The notes beneath the pieces are model-generated. The model worked only from the letters and a program-made list of their open reading frames with translations, made no database searches and had not been told where the DNA came from. DNA of 18,056 nt, from positions 1 through 18,056 of the forward strand of contig JAHFAK010000035.1 of NCBI GenBank assembly GCA_023250585.1, given 5' to 3'. This document shows, piece after piece, positions 7,676 to 14,923 of the stretch. Numbering within the stretch: position 1 is the stretch's first letter; every line of letters starts with the position of its first letter. The translations under genes were made by a program, and so were the position numbers. This DNA is from Deltaproteobacteria bacterium (lineage in GTDB: Bacteria > Bdellovibrionota_F > JAHFAK01).

Positions 7676-8239
7676 ATGAATACGCGAATTATTTCTTTTT
7701 TGATTTCATTAGCACTATTTTTAAGTACAGAAAATTTTCTTTCCGCGACGGGCGTTCTCAGCAGTTTTTCTGATCTGATTCAAGAATCGCAAGCCGTAGT
7801 TGTCGGAGAAGTACTCGATCAAAAATCATTTTCTGATAATGATAAAATTTATACAGCTTATAGAGTACAGATTAAAGATGATATTGTTGATTCTCTTTCC
7901 ACTCAAGAGATCACTGTAGTAGTTCCTGGTGGAGTTTATGGCGATATAGGGCAGTATTACTCAATAGCGCCTACGATTAAACCAAGTGAAGAAGCTCTGT
8001 TCTTTCTAAAAGAGAGTCATTTTTATGATGCCTTTGAAATAACTGATTTTGTTGCTGGAAAGTACGATATTATCAACTATGAAGGTACTAAACTTATCTT
8101 TAATGAATCCCTCATTGATTATTTTTCTCAGGGAATAGAATTATCCAAAGAACAACAGTTCAAGCAGATGACAGAAAATAGTCAGTTTCATTTAGAAACC
8201 TTTAAGAAACAAATACAACAAGAGTGGAATAAAAAATGA
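7676..8239 (+). CDS. Secreted protein, putative partner of the downstream matrixin protease
   Basis: This 187-residue protein has a Sec signal peptide (MNTRIISFLISLALFLS..., cleavage near residues 23-26, around LSATG). The mature part has a compact beta-rich pattern: VVVGEVLDQKS, YTAYRVQI, ITVVVPGGVYGDIGQ and PSEEALFFL. The combination PGG...G...GEEALLFL is one I associate with small exported proteins beside matrixin-type proteases in deltaproteobacteria; this is memory, not a database result. The C-terminus is a charged helix (about residues 155-187). It overlaps the protease gene by 4 nt (ATGA at 8236-8239), a sign of translational coupling. Acting as a chaperone, inhibitor or substrate of the protease is inference only. 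Confidence 0.7.
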   Translation: MNTRIISFLISLALFLSTENFLSATGVLSSFSDLIQESQAVVVGEVLDQKSFSDNDKIYTAYRVQIKDDIVDSLSTQEITVVVPGGVYGDIGQYYSIAPTIKPSEEALFFLKESHFYDAFEITDFVAGKYDIINYEGTKLIFNESLIDYFSQGIELSKEQQFKQMTENSQFHLETFKKQIQQEWNKK

Positions 8240-9375
8240 AATATTATGTAGCCATAATTCATTGTGTTTTATTAGTTTCTACAAGTGCGTTCTCATTTTC
8301 TATTATTTCTTCTGAAGGCAAAAGCCTTAAATGGCAAGATAATGAAGTTGAATATTATATTAATGAACGAGGATCAGATGATTTTGTAAATGGATTTGAT
8401 TCAAACGGAGAGGCTATTTCTGAATTTGATATTATCAATAATTCATTTAAAACATGGCAGGATGTGGCAGGCACTAATCTAAACGTTGTGTACGAAGGGC
8501 TCACTTCAATTGCCGAAACAAAAATTGATAAAAAGAATGTAATTTTTTGGGTTGAGCAAGGTTGGACGTCTTTAGATTTTCATCCACCTCGCGGCGCTTT
8601 AGCAGTAACCATATCGAGCTTTGATTTAAAAAATGGCAAAATTCTTGATGCTGATATTCTTTTAAATGGAGAATATTTTAAATGGGCACATATCGATGCT
8701 GATGCTGAAACGCTCATGGTTGATGTTCAAAATACTACTACTCATGAAATTGGACATTTATTTGGGTTAGATCATTCATCAAACGATCCTTTTGAGGACA
8801 ATGAATCAATAAGAACGGCGACCATGTATTATGCCACAAATCCTGGTATTACCGATGGCCGCAGCCTGGAAGTTGATGACATTCTTGGATTAAAACATCT
8901 GTATGCAAAGAATGTTGATCAAATTCCTATTCCAACTATAGATGGAATTACTCCTGCGAGTGGAGACAACTCAAGTTTTGTGGTTTTAACAACACAAGGG
9001 GGGAAAAACTTCGCTGAAACAAGTTTGCTACGACTCGTGCCACATGAAGATGGGCTTTCAGATGTCATCGCAAAAGAAGTTTCAGTTGACGGAGGTGAGA
9101 TTACCTCATTGTTTGATTTACGGGGGGTTAAAATTGGCATATATGATGTAGTTGTCGCCAATGCTTATGGAAAAGAAGCAAAACTCGAAAAGGCATTTGA
9201 GGTTAAGGGCAACCCAAATGTCTATTATAATAGGAGTAAAGTAAGCTATGTTGATGGAGGTGGCTGCGGTCTTTTAAACAGTGGACACGAGAGCAACGCT
9301 TCTTGGATAATGATACTAACCCTTCTATGTTTTGGTATATTTGTAAGAAGACATGTGAATTCCCAAAAGCCATAG
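8236..9375 (+). CDS. Secreted matrixin-like zinc metalloprotease with IPT/TIG-like domain and C-terminal sorting signal
   Basis: This 379-residue protein starts with a signal peptide (cleavage near residue 20, SAFS). The catalytic domain runs to about residue 225 and carries the metzincin signature HEIGHLFGLDH (residues 170-180: H170, E171, H174, H180) and a Met-turn (TMYYA, M197), so it should bind Zn2+ and cut peptides outside the cytoplasm. EVEYYINERG and FHPPRGALAVT match matrixin-like enzymes. Residues 232-325 (IDGITPASGDNSSF...) look like an IPT/TIG or Ig-like domain. The end has a tripartite tail: GGGCG (341-345), hydrophobic helix (357-370) and RR (371-372), similar to MYXO-CTERM-type signals. 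That tail would retain the protein at a membrane until it is cleaved or processed. There is no pro-domain Cys switch. A weak GAGTGG Shine-Dalgarno lies upstream. Confidence 0.9.
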   Translation: MKYYVAIIHCVLLVSTSAFSFSIISSEGKSLKWQDNEVEYYINERGSDDFVNGFDSNGEAISEFDIINNSFKTWQDVAGTNLNVVYEGLTSIAETKIDKKNVIFWVEQGWTSLDFHPPRGALAVTISSFDLKNGKILDADILLNGEYFKWAHIDADAETLMVDVQNTTTHEIGHLFGLDHSSNDPFEDNESIRTATMYYATNPGITDGRSLEVDDILGLKHLYAKNVDQIPIPTIDGITPASGDNSSFVVLTTQGGKNFAETSLLRLVPHEDGLSDVIAKEVSVDGGEITSLFDLRGVKIGIYDVVVANAYGKEAKLEKAFEVKGNPNVYYNRSKVSYVDGGGCGLLNSGHESNASWIMILTLLCFGIFVRRHVNSQKP

Positions 9376-9440
9376 AGGAATATACATAATCCATTTGTAT
9401 CATCAATGCTAGAAAATTTCTCCATGCTACGCAATCATAA

Positions 9441-9470
9441 TTGACTCTATCTTTGATTTTACATTAGTAT
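9441..9470 (+). promoter_or_regulatory. Putative promoter placing transcription at the PEGA gene ATG
   Basis: TTGACT (9441-9446), 18-bp spacer and TAGTAT (9465-9470) end 6 nt before the ATG at 9477. No Shine-Dalgarno is present upstream of the ATG. If used, the first base of the message would be near the A of the start codon, making it leaderless. TATAAA at 9468-9473 is an alternative but gives a 21-bp spacer. Confidence 0.4.
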
Positions 9471-9476
9471 AAAATA

Positions 9477-10913
9477 ATGCGTATAATTTTATCTCGAGCT
9501 ATTATTTATTTTGTTCTTATTACATTCGTAAGTAGTATCGTTAAATTTGAGTTGATGAGTAATCGTCTCTATGCAAAGTCATTTACCAATATTGCTATAA
9601 TTGATTTAAGCTCTGATCAGATTTCTGAAGAAAATAAAAAACGTATTCGCGAGCTTTTGCAAAATAAATTTTATACTCAAGAAGCTATAAGTATTGTATC
9701 GGATAAAAGTATTAATGAGTACCTTAAGAAATTCCATGCAAAAGATGATGTTCAGAAAGAAGCCGCAATAAAAGAGGCCGAGGTCCTTTTTGCTGATGGT
9801 AAGACATTGTATGAAAATACCAATTACCAAGAGGCTGAAGTAAAGTTCAGCGGCGTGATGCAAAAACTCATGGATAATATTGAGATGCTTAAAGACAATG
9901 AACTGCTTATTAATAGCTATGCTTATCGAGCGCTCAATTACACCGGCCTCAATGAACAGGTGCTTGCGATCACCACAATTAAGGATATGTATAAGCTCGA
10001 TAGCAATCCAAAAATTCCTCGCAGCATTAATGAGAATCCAAAATTTAAGAAGCTCTTAGATTCTGCAAGAAGAGATATGGACATATTTACGACCGTTACG
10101 CTCGACATTGAATCAAATCAAAATGATGTTTCTCTCTATTTAAATGGAAGGTTTATTGGTGAGACGAAGGAGTATAAGAAGCTTTCAATTCCAAAGATTT
10201 ATTCGGGGAAACATCGCATTGTTGCTGAAAAAGAAGGTTACAAAAGATCGACGCTCGAATTTGTTGCTCATGATGAAAATATCACCCTGAAAATTAATTT
10301 ACTTCCGAATGATTTCCGCCAGCTTTTGGCAGATACTAATAATACTTCGAAAACAAGTATGTTTGAATTTTTGCGCAAATTTGGCCAAGATACTACTGTT
10401 GGTGCGAACATTATTGTGCTGACTTCGATTAATGAAGAACGCGGGGCATTTTATCTTCGCGTGCAACTCTACGATGTCGAAAAAGATATATATACCAGTT
10501 CATTTAAAACGAGTTTAGGCGACAACTTAAAATACCCTGGAGATGGGATCGATAAACTCTATGCGTCCATTCTCGAGCATATGCAAAATGGCCATGTTAT
10601 CAAGGAACCTATTGTTGCTAAAGGTGATGAAGCAACCAGAGAACATTTTTCAGAAGATGTACAATCGGAAGAAGAATTATTTAAAAAGTTTCCCAAACCA
10701 CAAGCCCGGGCAGATTCAATTCGTACCGAAGACGATGATGCTAATCTTGGCAAAAAGAAGGTAATCGCGACCACCCTTTTACTCCTCATTGTAGGAGGCC
10801 TTGGTGTTGGTGGATATTTATGGTATAAATCAATGAACCGCAAAGCAGAGGTGGTAATTATCCCTCCCGATGCCCAGGCTGCGGCGACCTCAGGGCTATT
10901 CTTTCACTGGTAA
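9477..10913 (+). CDS. PEGA-domain envelope protein with C-terminal membrane helix
   Basis: A 478-residue exported protein. Residues 1-34 form a signal peptide or N-terminal anchor. Next comes a segment on mostly regulated-protein-like sequence (37-90), then an alpha-helical, TPR-like part (about 93-200: EAEVLFADGKTLYENTNYQEA and RALNYTGLNEQVLAIT). Residues 206-275 fit a PEGA domain: VSLYLNGRFIGETKEYKKLS then GKHRIVAEKEGYKR. This short beta domain is common in surface and secreted bacterial proteins. Residues 276-400 are an unrecognised mixed domain. The C-terminus has a Lys-rich stop (KKK), a hydrophobic helix (429-450: VIATTLLLLIVGGLGVGGYL) and a short tail, so the protein probably spans the inner membrane once with its bulk outside. 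It may read or tether cell-wall material; that is inference. It has no operon partner: flanking gaps are 101 and 57 nt. Confidence 0.75.
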   Translation: MRIILSRAIIYFVLITFVSSIVKFELMSNRLYAKSFTNIAIIDLSSDQISEENKKRIRELLQNKFYTQEAISIVSDKSINEYLKKFHAKDDVQKEAAIKEAEVLFADGKTLYENTNYQEAEVKFSGVMQKLMDNIEMLKDNELLINSYAYRALNYTGLNEQVLAITTIKDMYKLDSNPKIPRSINENPKFKKLLDSARRDMDIFTTVTLDIESNQNDVSLYLNGRFIGETKEYKKLSIPKIYSGKHRIVAEKEGYKRSTLEFVAHDENITLKINLLPNDFRQLLADTNNTSKTSMFEFLRKFGQDTTVGANIIVLTSINEERGAFYLRVQLYDVEKDIYTSSFKTSLGDNLKYPGDGIDKLYASILEHMQNGHVIKEPIVAKGDEATREHFSEDVQSEEELFKKFPKPQARADSIRTEDDDANLGKKKVIATTLLLLIVGGLGVGGYLWYKSMNRKAEVVIIPPDAQAAATSGLFFHW

Positions 10914-10940
10914 ATTGAACGAGGTGTTTCGAGCTTTACA

Positions 10941-10946
10941 TATAAT
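10941..10946 (+). promoter_or_regulatory. Possible -10 box for the HAD/nucleotidyltransferase pair
   Basis: A perfect TATAAT 24 nt before the ATG at 10971 would start transcription near 10953 and leave an 18-nt leader. The nearest -35-like hexamer (TTGAAC at 10915) is spaced about 20 bp away, longer than usual, so the match is partial. The gene could instead be read through from the PEGA gene, 57 nt upstream. Confidence 0.3.
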
Positions 10947-10970
10947 TTTACCTATGTTAGGCAGTGTCGT

Positions 10971-11603
10971 ATGCATCATAAGAAGGCCTACGTATTTGAT
11001 TTCGATGGTACGCTCGTTGATTCTATGGATAATTTTGCCGATATCGCTGGACAGATAATTGCAGATCATTATTCAGTAGATTATACGTTTGGTAAAGCGA
11101 AATATATTGCAACTTCAGGGCTTCCTTTTTGTGAGCAAATTGAAATCATTTTCCCTAAAAACCCAATGAATAGTCAGGCCGTTGAAGTATTCGAAGTGAA
11201 GAAACTTGAACGTTACTTTGAGGAAGATTTTTATCCGGATGTAGCCGAGACTATAAATTTTCTTAGATCAAAGGGAAAAAGAGTGATTATTTCGAGCAAC
11301 AACTATCAAAATGTTATTAATGAATATATTTCGCAAAAAGAAGTTATTTTCGATGATATCCTTGGTTTTCGAGAAGGTTTTTCCAAGGGTACAGATCATT
11401 TTAATTTTATTAAAAAAAAGTATGGTTTTGATGCTCATGAGCTGATTTTTATCGGTGACTCCTTAAAAGATGCTGAACATGCATATGCAAATAATATCGA
11501 CTTTATTGCGAAAGTGGGATTGTTTTCACACAAGGATTTCAAGCCATATTTAAAAGATGGAACACGAATTATCAATGCTTTGAAAGAATTAAAGAGCAAT
11601 TAA
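10971..11603 (+). CDS. HAD-superfamily phosphatase
   Basis: A 210-residue soluble haloacid-dehalogenase-type enzyme. Motif I DFDGTLVDS (10-18) supplies the nucleophile D10 and acid/base D12. Motif II is in VIISSNN (Ser 108/109), motif III is Lys 139 (FSKG), and motif IV is GDSLKD (162-167) with Mg2+-binding D163 and D167. The cap is helical (residues about 20-85), as in phosphoglycolate-phosphatase-like C1 HADs. The substrate cannot be read from the sequence. Its ATG is followed, one nucleotide after its own stop, by the nucleotidyltransferase gene. This suggests that it removes a phosphate from an intermediate or product of the same pathway. Confidence 0.9.
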   Translation: MHHKKAYVFDFDGTLVDSMDNFADIAGQIIADHYSVDYTFGKAKYIATSGLPFCEQIEIIFPKNPMNSQAVEVFEVKKLERYFEEDFYPDVAETINFLRSKGKRVIISSNNYQNVINEYISQKEVIFDDILGFREGFSKGTDHFNFIKKKYGFDAHELIFIGDSLKDAEHAYANNIDFIAKVGLFSHKDFKPYLKDGTRIINALKELKSN

Positions 11604-11604
11604 A

Positions 11605-12324
11605 ATGCAGATAGTTATTTTAGCAGCTGGTCGAGGTATTCGTATTAGTTCCATGACAAATAGTCGACCAAAAACTCTTATTGAGATTCAGGGTAGACCT
11701 ATTCTTGATTATATTTTATCCACTCTCCAAGCTATTAACTATAGTGAAATTATTATTGTTGGTGGTTATAAAATTGGAAAATTACAAGCTTTCCTTCAGA
11801 CAAGATCATATCAAAAAATACGATTAATTGAAAATAATGATTACCTCAAGGGAAGTGTTTTAACGATCCTTGCAGCAAAAAAGTATATAAAAGAAGAATT
11901 TTTACTTTTAAATGCTGACCATATTATTCCAGCAGCGCTTCTAAAAAAAATGTCACAAGAAAAATCAGGAATTACTATTGGATGTGACTTCGATCGAAAG
12001 CTTGGGCCAGATGACATGAAGGTAAAGTTGGATAGTAAAAAACATGTCAGTACTATGGACAAACAACTTATTGATTATGATTGTGGTTATATAGGAATGA
12101 CGTATTGTAGTTTTTCTATGAAAGATTTTTATTTTGAGGCTCTAGATACTATTTTAAAAATGAATGATGGTGAAGCAAAAAATGTTGAATTTATTATAAG
12201 TACTCTTGCCAAAACACAATCAATTAACATATGTGATTTAAGTAATGTCGGGTGGCTTGAAATTGATAATAATAAAGATTTGCAAACTGCTCGGTCAAAA
12301 ATTAATCATTTACCAATTCAATAG
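11605..12324 (+). CDS. Sugar/polyol-phosphate nucleotidyltransferase (IPCT-like)
   Basis: A 239-residue Rossmann-type nucleotidyltransferase that would activate a phosphorylated alcohol or sugar with an NTP. The N-terminal loop reads ILAAGRGIRI (residues 5-14; most relatives have GxGTR, here GRGIR), followed by RPKTLIEIQGRPIL. NADH (103-106) is the metal-binding strand, and the end has GWLEIDNNKDLQTA, a pattern seen in phosphocholine, aminoethylphosphonate and inositol-1-phosphate cytidylyltransferases. The order FDRKLGPDDMKVKLD and QLIDYDCGYIGMT resembles the cytidylyltransferase half of the archaeal IPCT/DIPP-synthase fusion. CTP is therefore the favoured NTP. No N-terminal signal is present, so the enzyme is cytosolic. 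It follows the HAD gene after 1 nt and overlaps the CDP-alcohol phosphotransferase tail-to-tail by 23 nt. Confidence 0.85.
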   Translation: MQIVILAAGRGIRISSMTNSRPKTLIEIQGRPILDYILSTLQAINYSEIIIVGGYKIGKLQAFLQTRSYQKIRLIENNDYLKGSVLTILAAKKYIKEEFLLLNADHIIPAALLKKMSQEKSGITIGCDFDRKLGPDDMKVKLDSKKHVSTMDKQLIDYDCGYIGMTYCSFSMKDFYFEALDTILKMNDGEAKNVEFIISTLAKTQSINICDLSNVGWLEIDNNKDLQTARSKINHLPIQ

Positions 12325-13591
12325 CTGCTTCTTTTTTCAAATTCCTTAAAGCCGTATACACTGCTAATGTCAGCATCCATGTAATATTACTGCCAATTGA
12401 AGTAGTTATAAATAAAACATCATTAAGATTCAGTAGCGCAAACGCGAACATTATATATGGCAGCGTTGACCGTTTAATGAATTCTTCCAATAGAAAAGCA
12501 ACTTTAAAGATAGCTTTATCTTTATTCGTCATTACTGCTTCTTTAAAAATTCTTCCAAATTCTTCCGGTCTATCTTTAGGTGCCATGACTTTTCGCAGGT
12601 AAAGATAAAGAATCATACTTAAAAACATTCCTGAAATTGCAATAACGGTGGGAACAAATGCAACCCTCCCATACATTCGATGAATCCCAAGACCTAGACC
12701 AAAGAAAACAAATACGTAATAGAGATAATCACATACGGTTTCTATCCAGCAGCCTAGAGGTGTTGATTTAAACTTATAACGCGCAACTTCCCCATCGCAT
12801 CCATCAAGCCAGCTTGAAAAAAGTCCAAGAAAAGCTCCAATTAACATATTGTTATATCCACCTTGAGAATATGCAAATCCAGCTAAAGCACTAAAAAGAA
12901 GAGCAATAAACGAAATAGTATTTGGAGTTAGACGAATTTTGAGAAAAAAATATTTAGTCATGGGAATAGAAAATTTTCGGGATACAAGTCCTAAAGTACT
13001 TTCATATTTTTTGAAAATAGTCCTTTCTACTTTTTTTCTATATACTTTAAGATCCCCATATGAATTCAGTTTATGCCAACAGCTTTCTTTAAAATTTCTT
13101 ATTGAAGTTTTTATTGAGGCATTGCCATCATTTTTTGTAATAGAAATTCCTTGCGAGAAATTTTCCTTGTTTGTTAATACTATGCCTGCAAATTTTTTAG
13201 TTTCGCTTCCTTGTAATATCTGTAAGTCATAAGAACTTTCTTCAAGAACTTCAAAAAGCTCTTTATGAAAAACAAAATATCTTCCATTTAAAATAATATT
13301 TTTATACGAAGGAACAATGTGCTTGAGATTTGAACTGTGCACTATTTGTATATCACGATTGTGATAATAGGTATGTTTTTTTATGTAATTAATGCTTGCC
13401 AATACTGCTTGCATAGCCAGTGTATCATCTATTTCAACATACAAAGTTTTTACGCCAACATTAAGGAGGCTATACATTTGTCGGGTGAGATGGGCCAACC
13501 CCAAAAGCTTTTTATTACAGCTCGTAAAGGTGTTGCCATTTGGTTCAGTAATCGAAAAATGTGCGTCTGTAATGATACCGATCATACGCAT
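12302..13591 (-). CDS. CDP-alcohol phosphotransferase with degenerate N-terminal nucleotidyltransferase domain
   Basis: Counted from the GTG at 13642, the longest frame has 446 codons; this ATG is codon 18. The C-terminal membrane half (codons about 240-440, with five or six hydrophobic helices) is a CDP-alcohol phosphotransferase. The signature D-x-x-D-G-x-x-A-R...G-x-x-x-D-x-x-x-D reads DGCDGEVAR (280-288) then GCWIETVCD (297-305). The third acidic residue is Glu (E301) instead of Asp; D280, D283 and D305 are present. Such enzymes transfer the phospho-alcohol of a CDP-linked substrate to an acceptor alcohol. The N-terminal half (about 21-170) has the alternating strands and helices of a nucleotidyltransferase but lost the Gly-rich LAAG-x-G loop (GIITDAHFSI stands in), so it is probably non-catalytic. 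SRKFS and TPNTISFIALLFSALAG match the linker of the inositol IPCT/DIPPS fusion. The start is uncertain: GTG 13642, ATG 13603, 13591 or 13585. No Shine-Dalgarno decides. Confidence 0.88.
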   Translation of the reverse strand: MRMIGIITDAHFSITEPNGNTFTSCNKKLLGLAHLTRQMYSLLNVGVKTLYVEIDDTLAMQAVLASINYIKKHTYYHNRDIQIVHSSNLKHIVPSYKNIILNGRYFVFHKELFEVLEESSYDLQILQGSETKKFAGIVLTNKENFSQGISITKNDGNASIKTSIRNFKESCWHKLNSYGDLKVYRKKVERTIFKKYESTLGLVSRKFSIPMTKYFFLKIRLTPNTISFIALLFSALAGFAYSQGGYNNMLIGAFLGLFSSWLDGCDGEVARYKFKSTPLGCWIETVCDYLYYVFVFFGLGLGIHRMYGRVAFVPTVIAISGMFLSMILYLYLRKVMAPKDRPEEFGRIFKEAVMTNKDKAIFKVAFLLEEFIKRSTLPYIMFAFALLNLNDVLFITTSIGSNITWMLTLAVYTALRNLKKEAAIELVND

Positions 13592-13657
13592 AGTCTTTAG
13601 CATATTAGGATAGACATGTAAATGATTAAAAAGATAAACCACAATGTACTACATCAA

Positions 13658-13685
13658 TTCATATTCATTGAACGCCGATTGACAA
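13658..13685 (-). promoter_or_regulatory. Putative promoter of the CDP-alcohol phosphotransferase gene
   Basis: On the minus strand TTGTCA (13685-13680), a 16-bp spacer and TATGAA (13663-13658) would start transcription near 13651, upstream of all start codons considered for that gene. Its -35 box overlaps the plus-strand TTGACA of the divergent gene almost completely. The two promoters thus share the same 7 bp. Confidence 0.35.
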
Positions 13686-13707
13686 ATGACTTTATCTGTA
13701 ATATTAT
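13679..13707 (+). promoter_or_regulatory. Near-consensus promoter of the EEP-family hydrolase operon
   Basis: TTGACA (13679-13684), a 17-bp spacer and TATTAT (13702-13707) form a good sigma-70 promoter. Transcription would start near 13714 and give a leader of about 170 nt before the ATG at 13886. That leader contains the hairpin at 13813-13840 and ends with the strong Shine-Dalgarno AGGAGGAGGT (13873-13882). Confidence 0.55.
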
Positions 13708-13812
13708 TTGTCGAGTTATTTAATGTTAACAATATTTATGAGAAATCAACGATGAAGAAATTACGAATTGTTCCAAACCTTTTTTATTTTTGTTACTCTA
13801 TCCGCCTTCGCA

Positions 13813-13840
13813 GAGCCCCACGGCTTTAGCCATGGGGCTC
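13813..13840. repeat. Stable hairpin in the 5' leader, resembling an IS200/IS605-end or REP stem
   Basis: GAGCCCCACGGC and GCCATGGGGCTC form a 12-bp stem with one C-A mismatch, closed by the tetraloop TTTA (13825-13828). No run of T follows on either strand, so it is not a standard terminator. The sequence and the loop look like the GCCCCACGGCTTTAGCCGTGGGGC hairpins found at the ends of IS200/IS605 elements and in REP families; the resemblance is from memory. It lies in the leader of the following gene. Confidence 0.7.
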
Positions 13841-13885
13841 CATAGAGGCTGTTCAAGATCATAAATAATTATAGGAGGAGGTACT

Positions 13886-14902
13886 ATGAAGTGGAAAATA
13901 TTCTATGCTCTTGTTATCTGTAGCATGTTTTTTTCGAGGGTATTATTAGCCGATGACGAAAAATCTGATCAAGAAACGAAGAAACCAACATTAACCATTG
14001 CAAGTTGGAATATCGATGCAATTGATTTAAAGGATATACAAAAAATTGTAGAAGGAATAACAAAACTTAATCCACAAATACTCTGTTTGCAAGAAGTCGA
14101 TGTATTAACGAAACGAAAACGAGAAAATTTTGTTGATGTACGACAGACTTTATTGGAGTTACTCACTAAAACCTTTGGATCAATTTCATATCACTATGCG
14201 AAAGAATTTCAGGAATTAGTAGAGATCTGGAAAGCAGAAGCAGAAAAAGCAGACGGTGATTATAATGTAAGTGAACATGTGAAAGATACAATAGCTACAG
14301 GTCAGATGACGCTTATACGAGAACCGATTACTTTTACCAAACCTTATGATACAGCTCAAAGTTTAACTTTTAAAAAACAATATTGGTTGTGGACTCATTT
14401 GAATACTTTGAAGTGGCTTAGTTACAAAATCAGAGATAAAGGACTTGAAGCCCGTGAAGGGGGTCGAGTTGTACTCTTGAGTACTATTCATCATCCCGAA
14501 TTTGGTGATATCTATATTATAAATTTACATTTAGAAAGTAAGAAAGAAGATAGAGAAATTCGTATGAAACAGCTTGAAGAACTATTTAGTTCCAAACTTT
14601 TTAAAGACATTGGTGATCAAAAGATTATCCTTGCTGGTGACTTTAATGAACATCAAAATGGATTGAATCCATATATTACTGAAACTTTTGGTTTCCGCAA
14701 TCCCTTTTCTGAGAGTAAGATCCCGACCTATCCTCACGCCGATAAATCTGGTGATCGCATAGATTTTATCTATCTTAAAAATTTTGATGAAAATCTCATT
14801 ATACGGCCAACTGTTTATGGGGAAGAGAATGGAGGTCATGGCAAATGTACTATCGAAGGCTCAGATCATTGTCCTATTTCGATTGATATTATTATTCCAT
14901 AA
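13886..14902 (+). CDS. Secreted endonuclease/exonuclease/phosphatase (EEP) family hydrolase
   Basis: This 338-residue protein begins with a signal peptide (MKWKIFYALVICSMFFSRVLLA, cleavage likely after residue 22, before DDE). The mature part is a DNase I-like fold: ASWNID (39-44), LQEVD (68-72), NLHLES (213-218), GDFNEH (251-256), RIDFIY (291-296) and SDHCPI (326-331). The Asn/Asp/His/Glu residues that bind Mg2+ and polarise water are therefore all present, and the enzyme should cleave a phosphodiester outside the cytoplasm. The substrate could be DNA, RNA or a phospholipid/phosphoinositide; sphingomyelinase-like and inositol-5-phosphatase-like members share these motifs. A helical insert (about 105-190) with many charged residues is unusual in length. 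It is driven by a strong promoter and Shine-Dalgarno, and the DUF6454-like lipoprotein follows after 21 nt. Confidence 0.85.
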   Translation: MKWKIFYALVICSMFFSRVLLADDEKSDQETKKPTLTIASWNIDAIDLKDIQKIVEGITKLNPQILCLQEVDVLTKRKRENFVDVRQTLLELLTKTFGSISYHYAKEFQELVEIWKAEAEKADGDYNVSEHVKDTIATGQMTLIREPITFTKPYDTAQSLTFKKQYWLWTHLNTLKWLSYKIRDKGLEAREGGRVVLLSTIHHPEFGDIYIINLHLESKKEDREIRMKQLEELFSSKLFKDIGDQKIILAGDFNEHQNGLNPYITETFGFRNPFSESKIPTYPHADKSGDRIDFIYLKNFDENLIIRPTVYGEENGGHGKCTIEGSDHCPISIDIIIP

Positions 14903-14923
14903 AGCGAAAATAATTCTATTATT

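Noticed and set aside
13752-13829. Short open frame of 25 codons starting ATGAAGAAA in the leader of the EEP gene
   Set aside because: No Shine-Dalgarno, and it ends inside the hairpin; the peptide is only what the hairpin region encodes by chance.
14917-14922. TATTAT directly before the DUF6454-like start codon as a promoter
   Set aside because: No -35 box at an acceptable spacing; read-through from the EEP gene is simpler.
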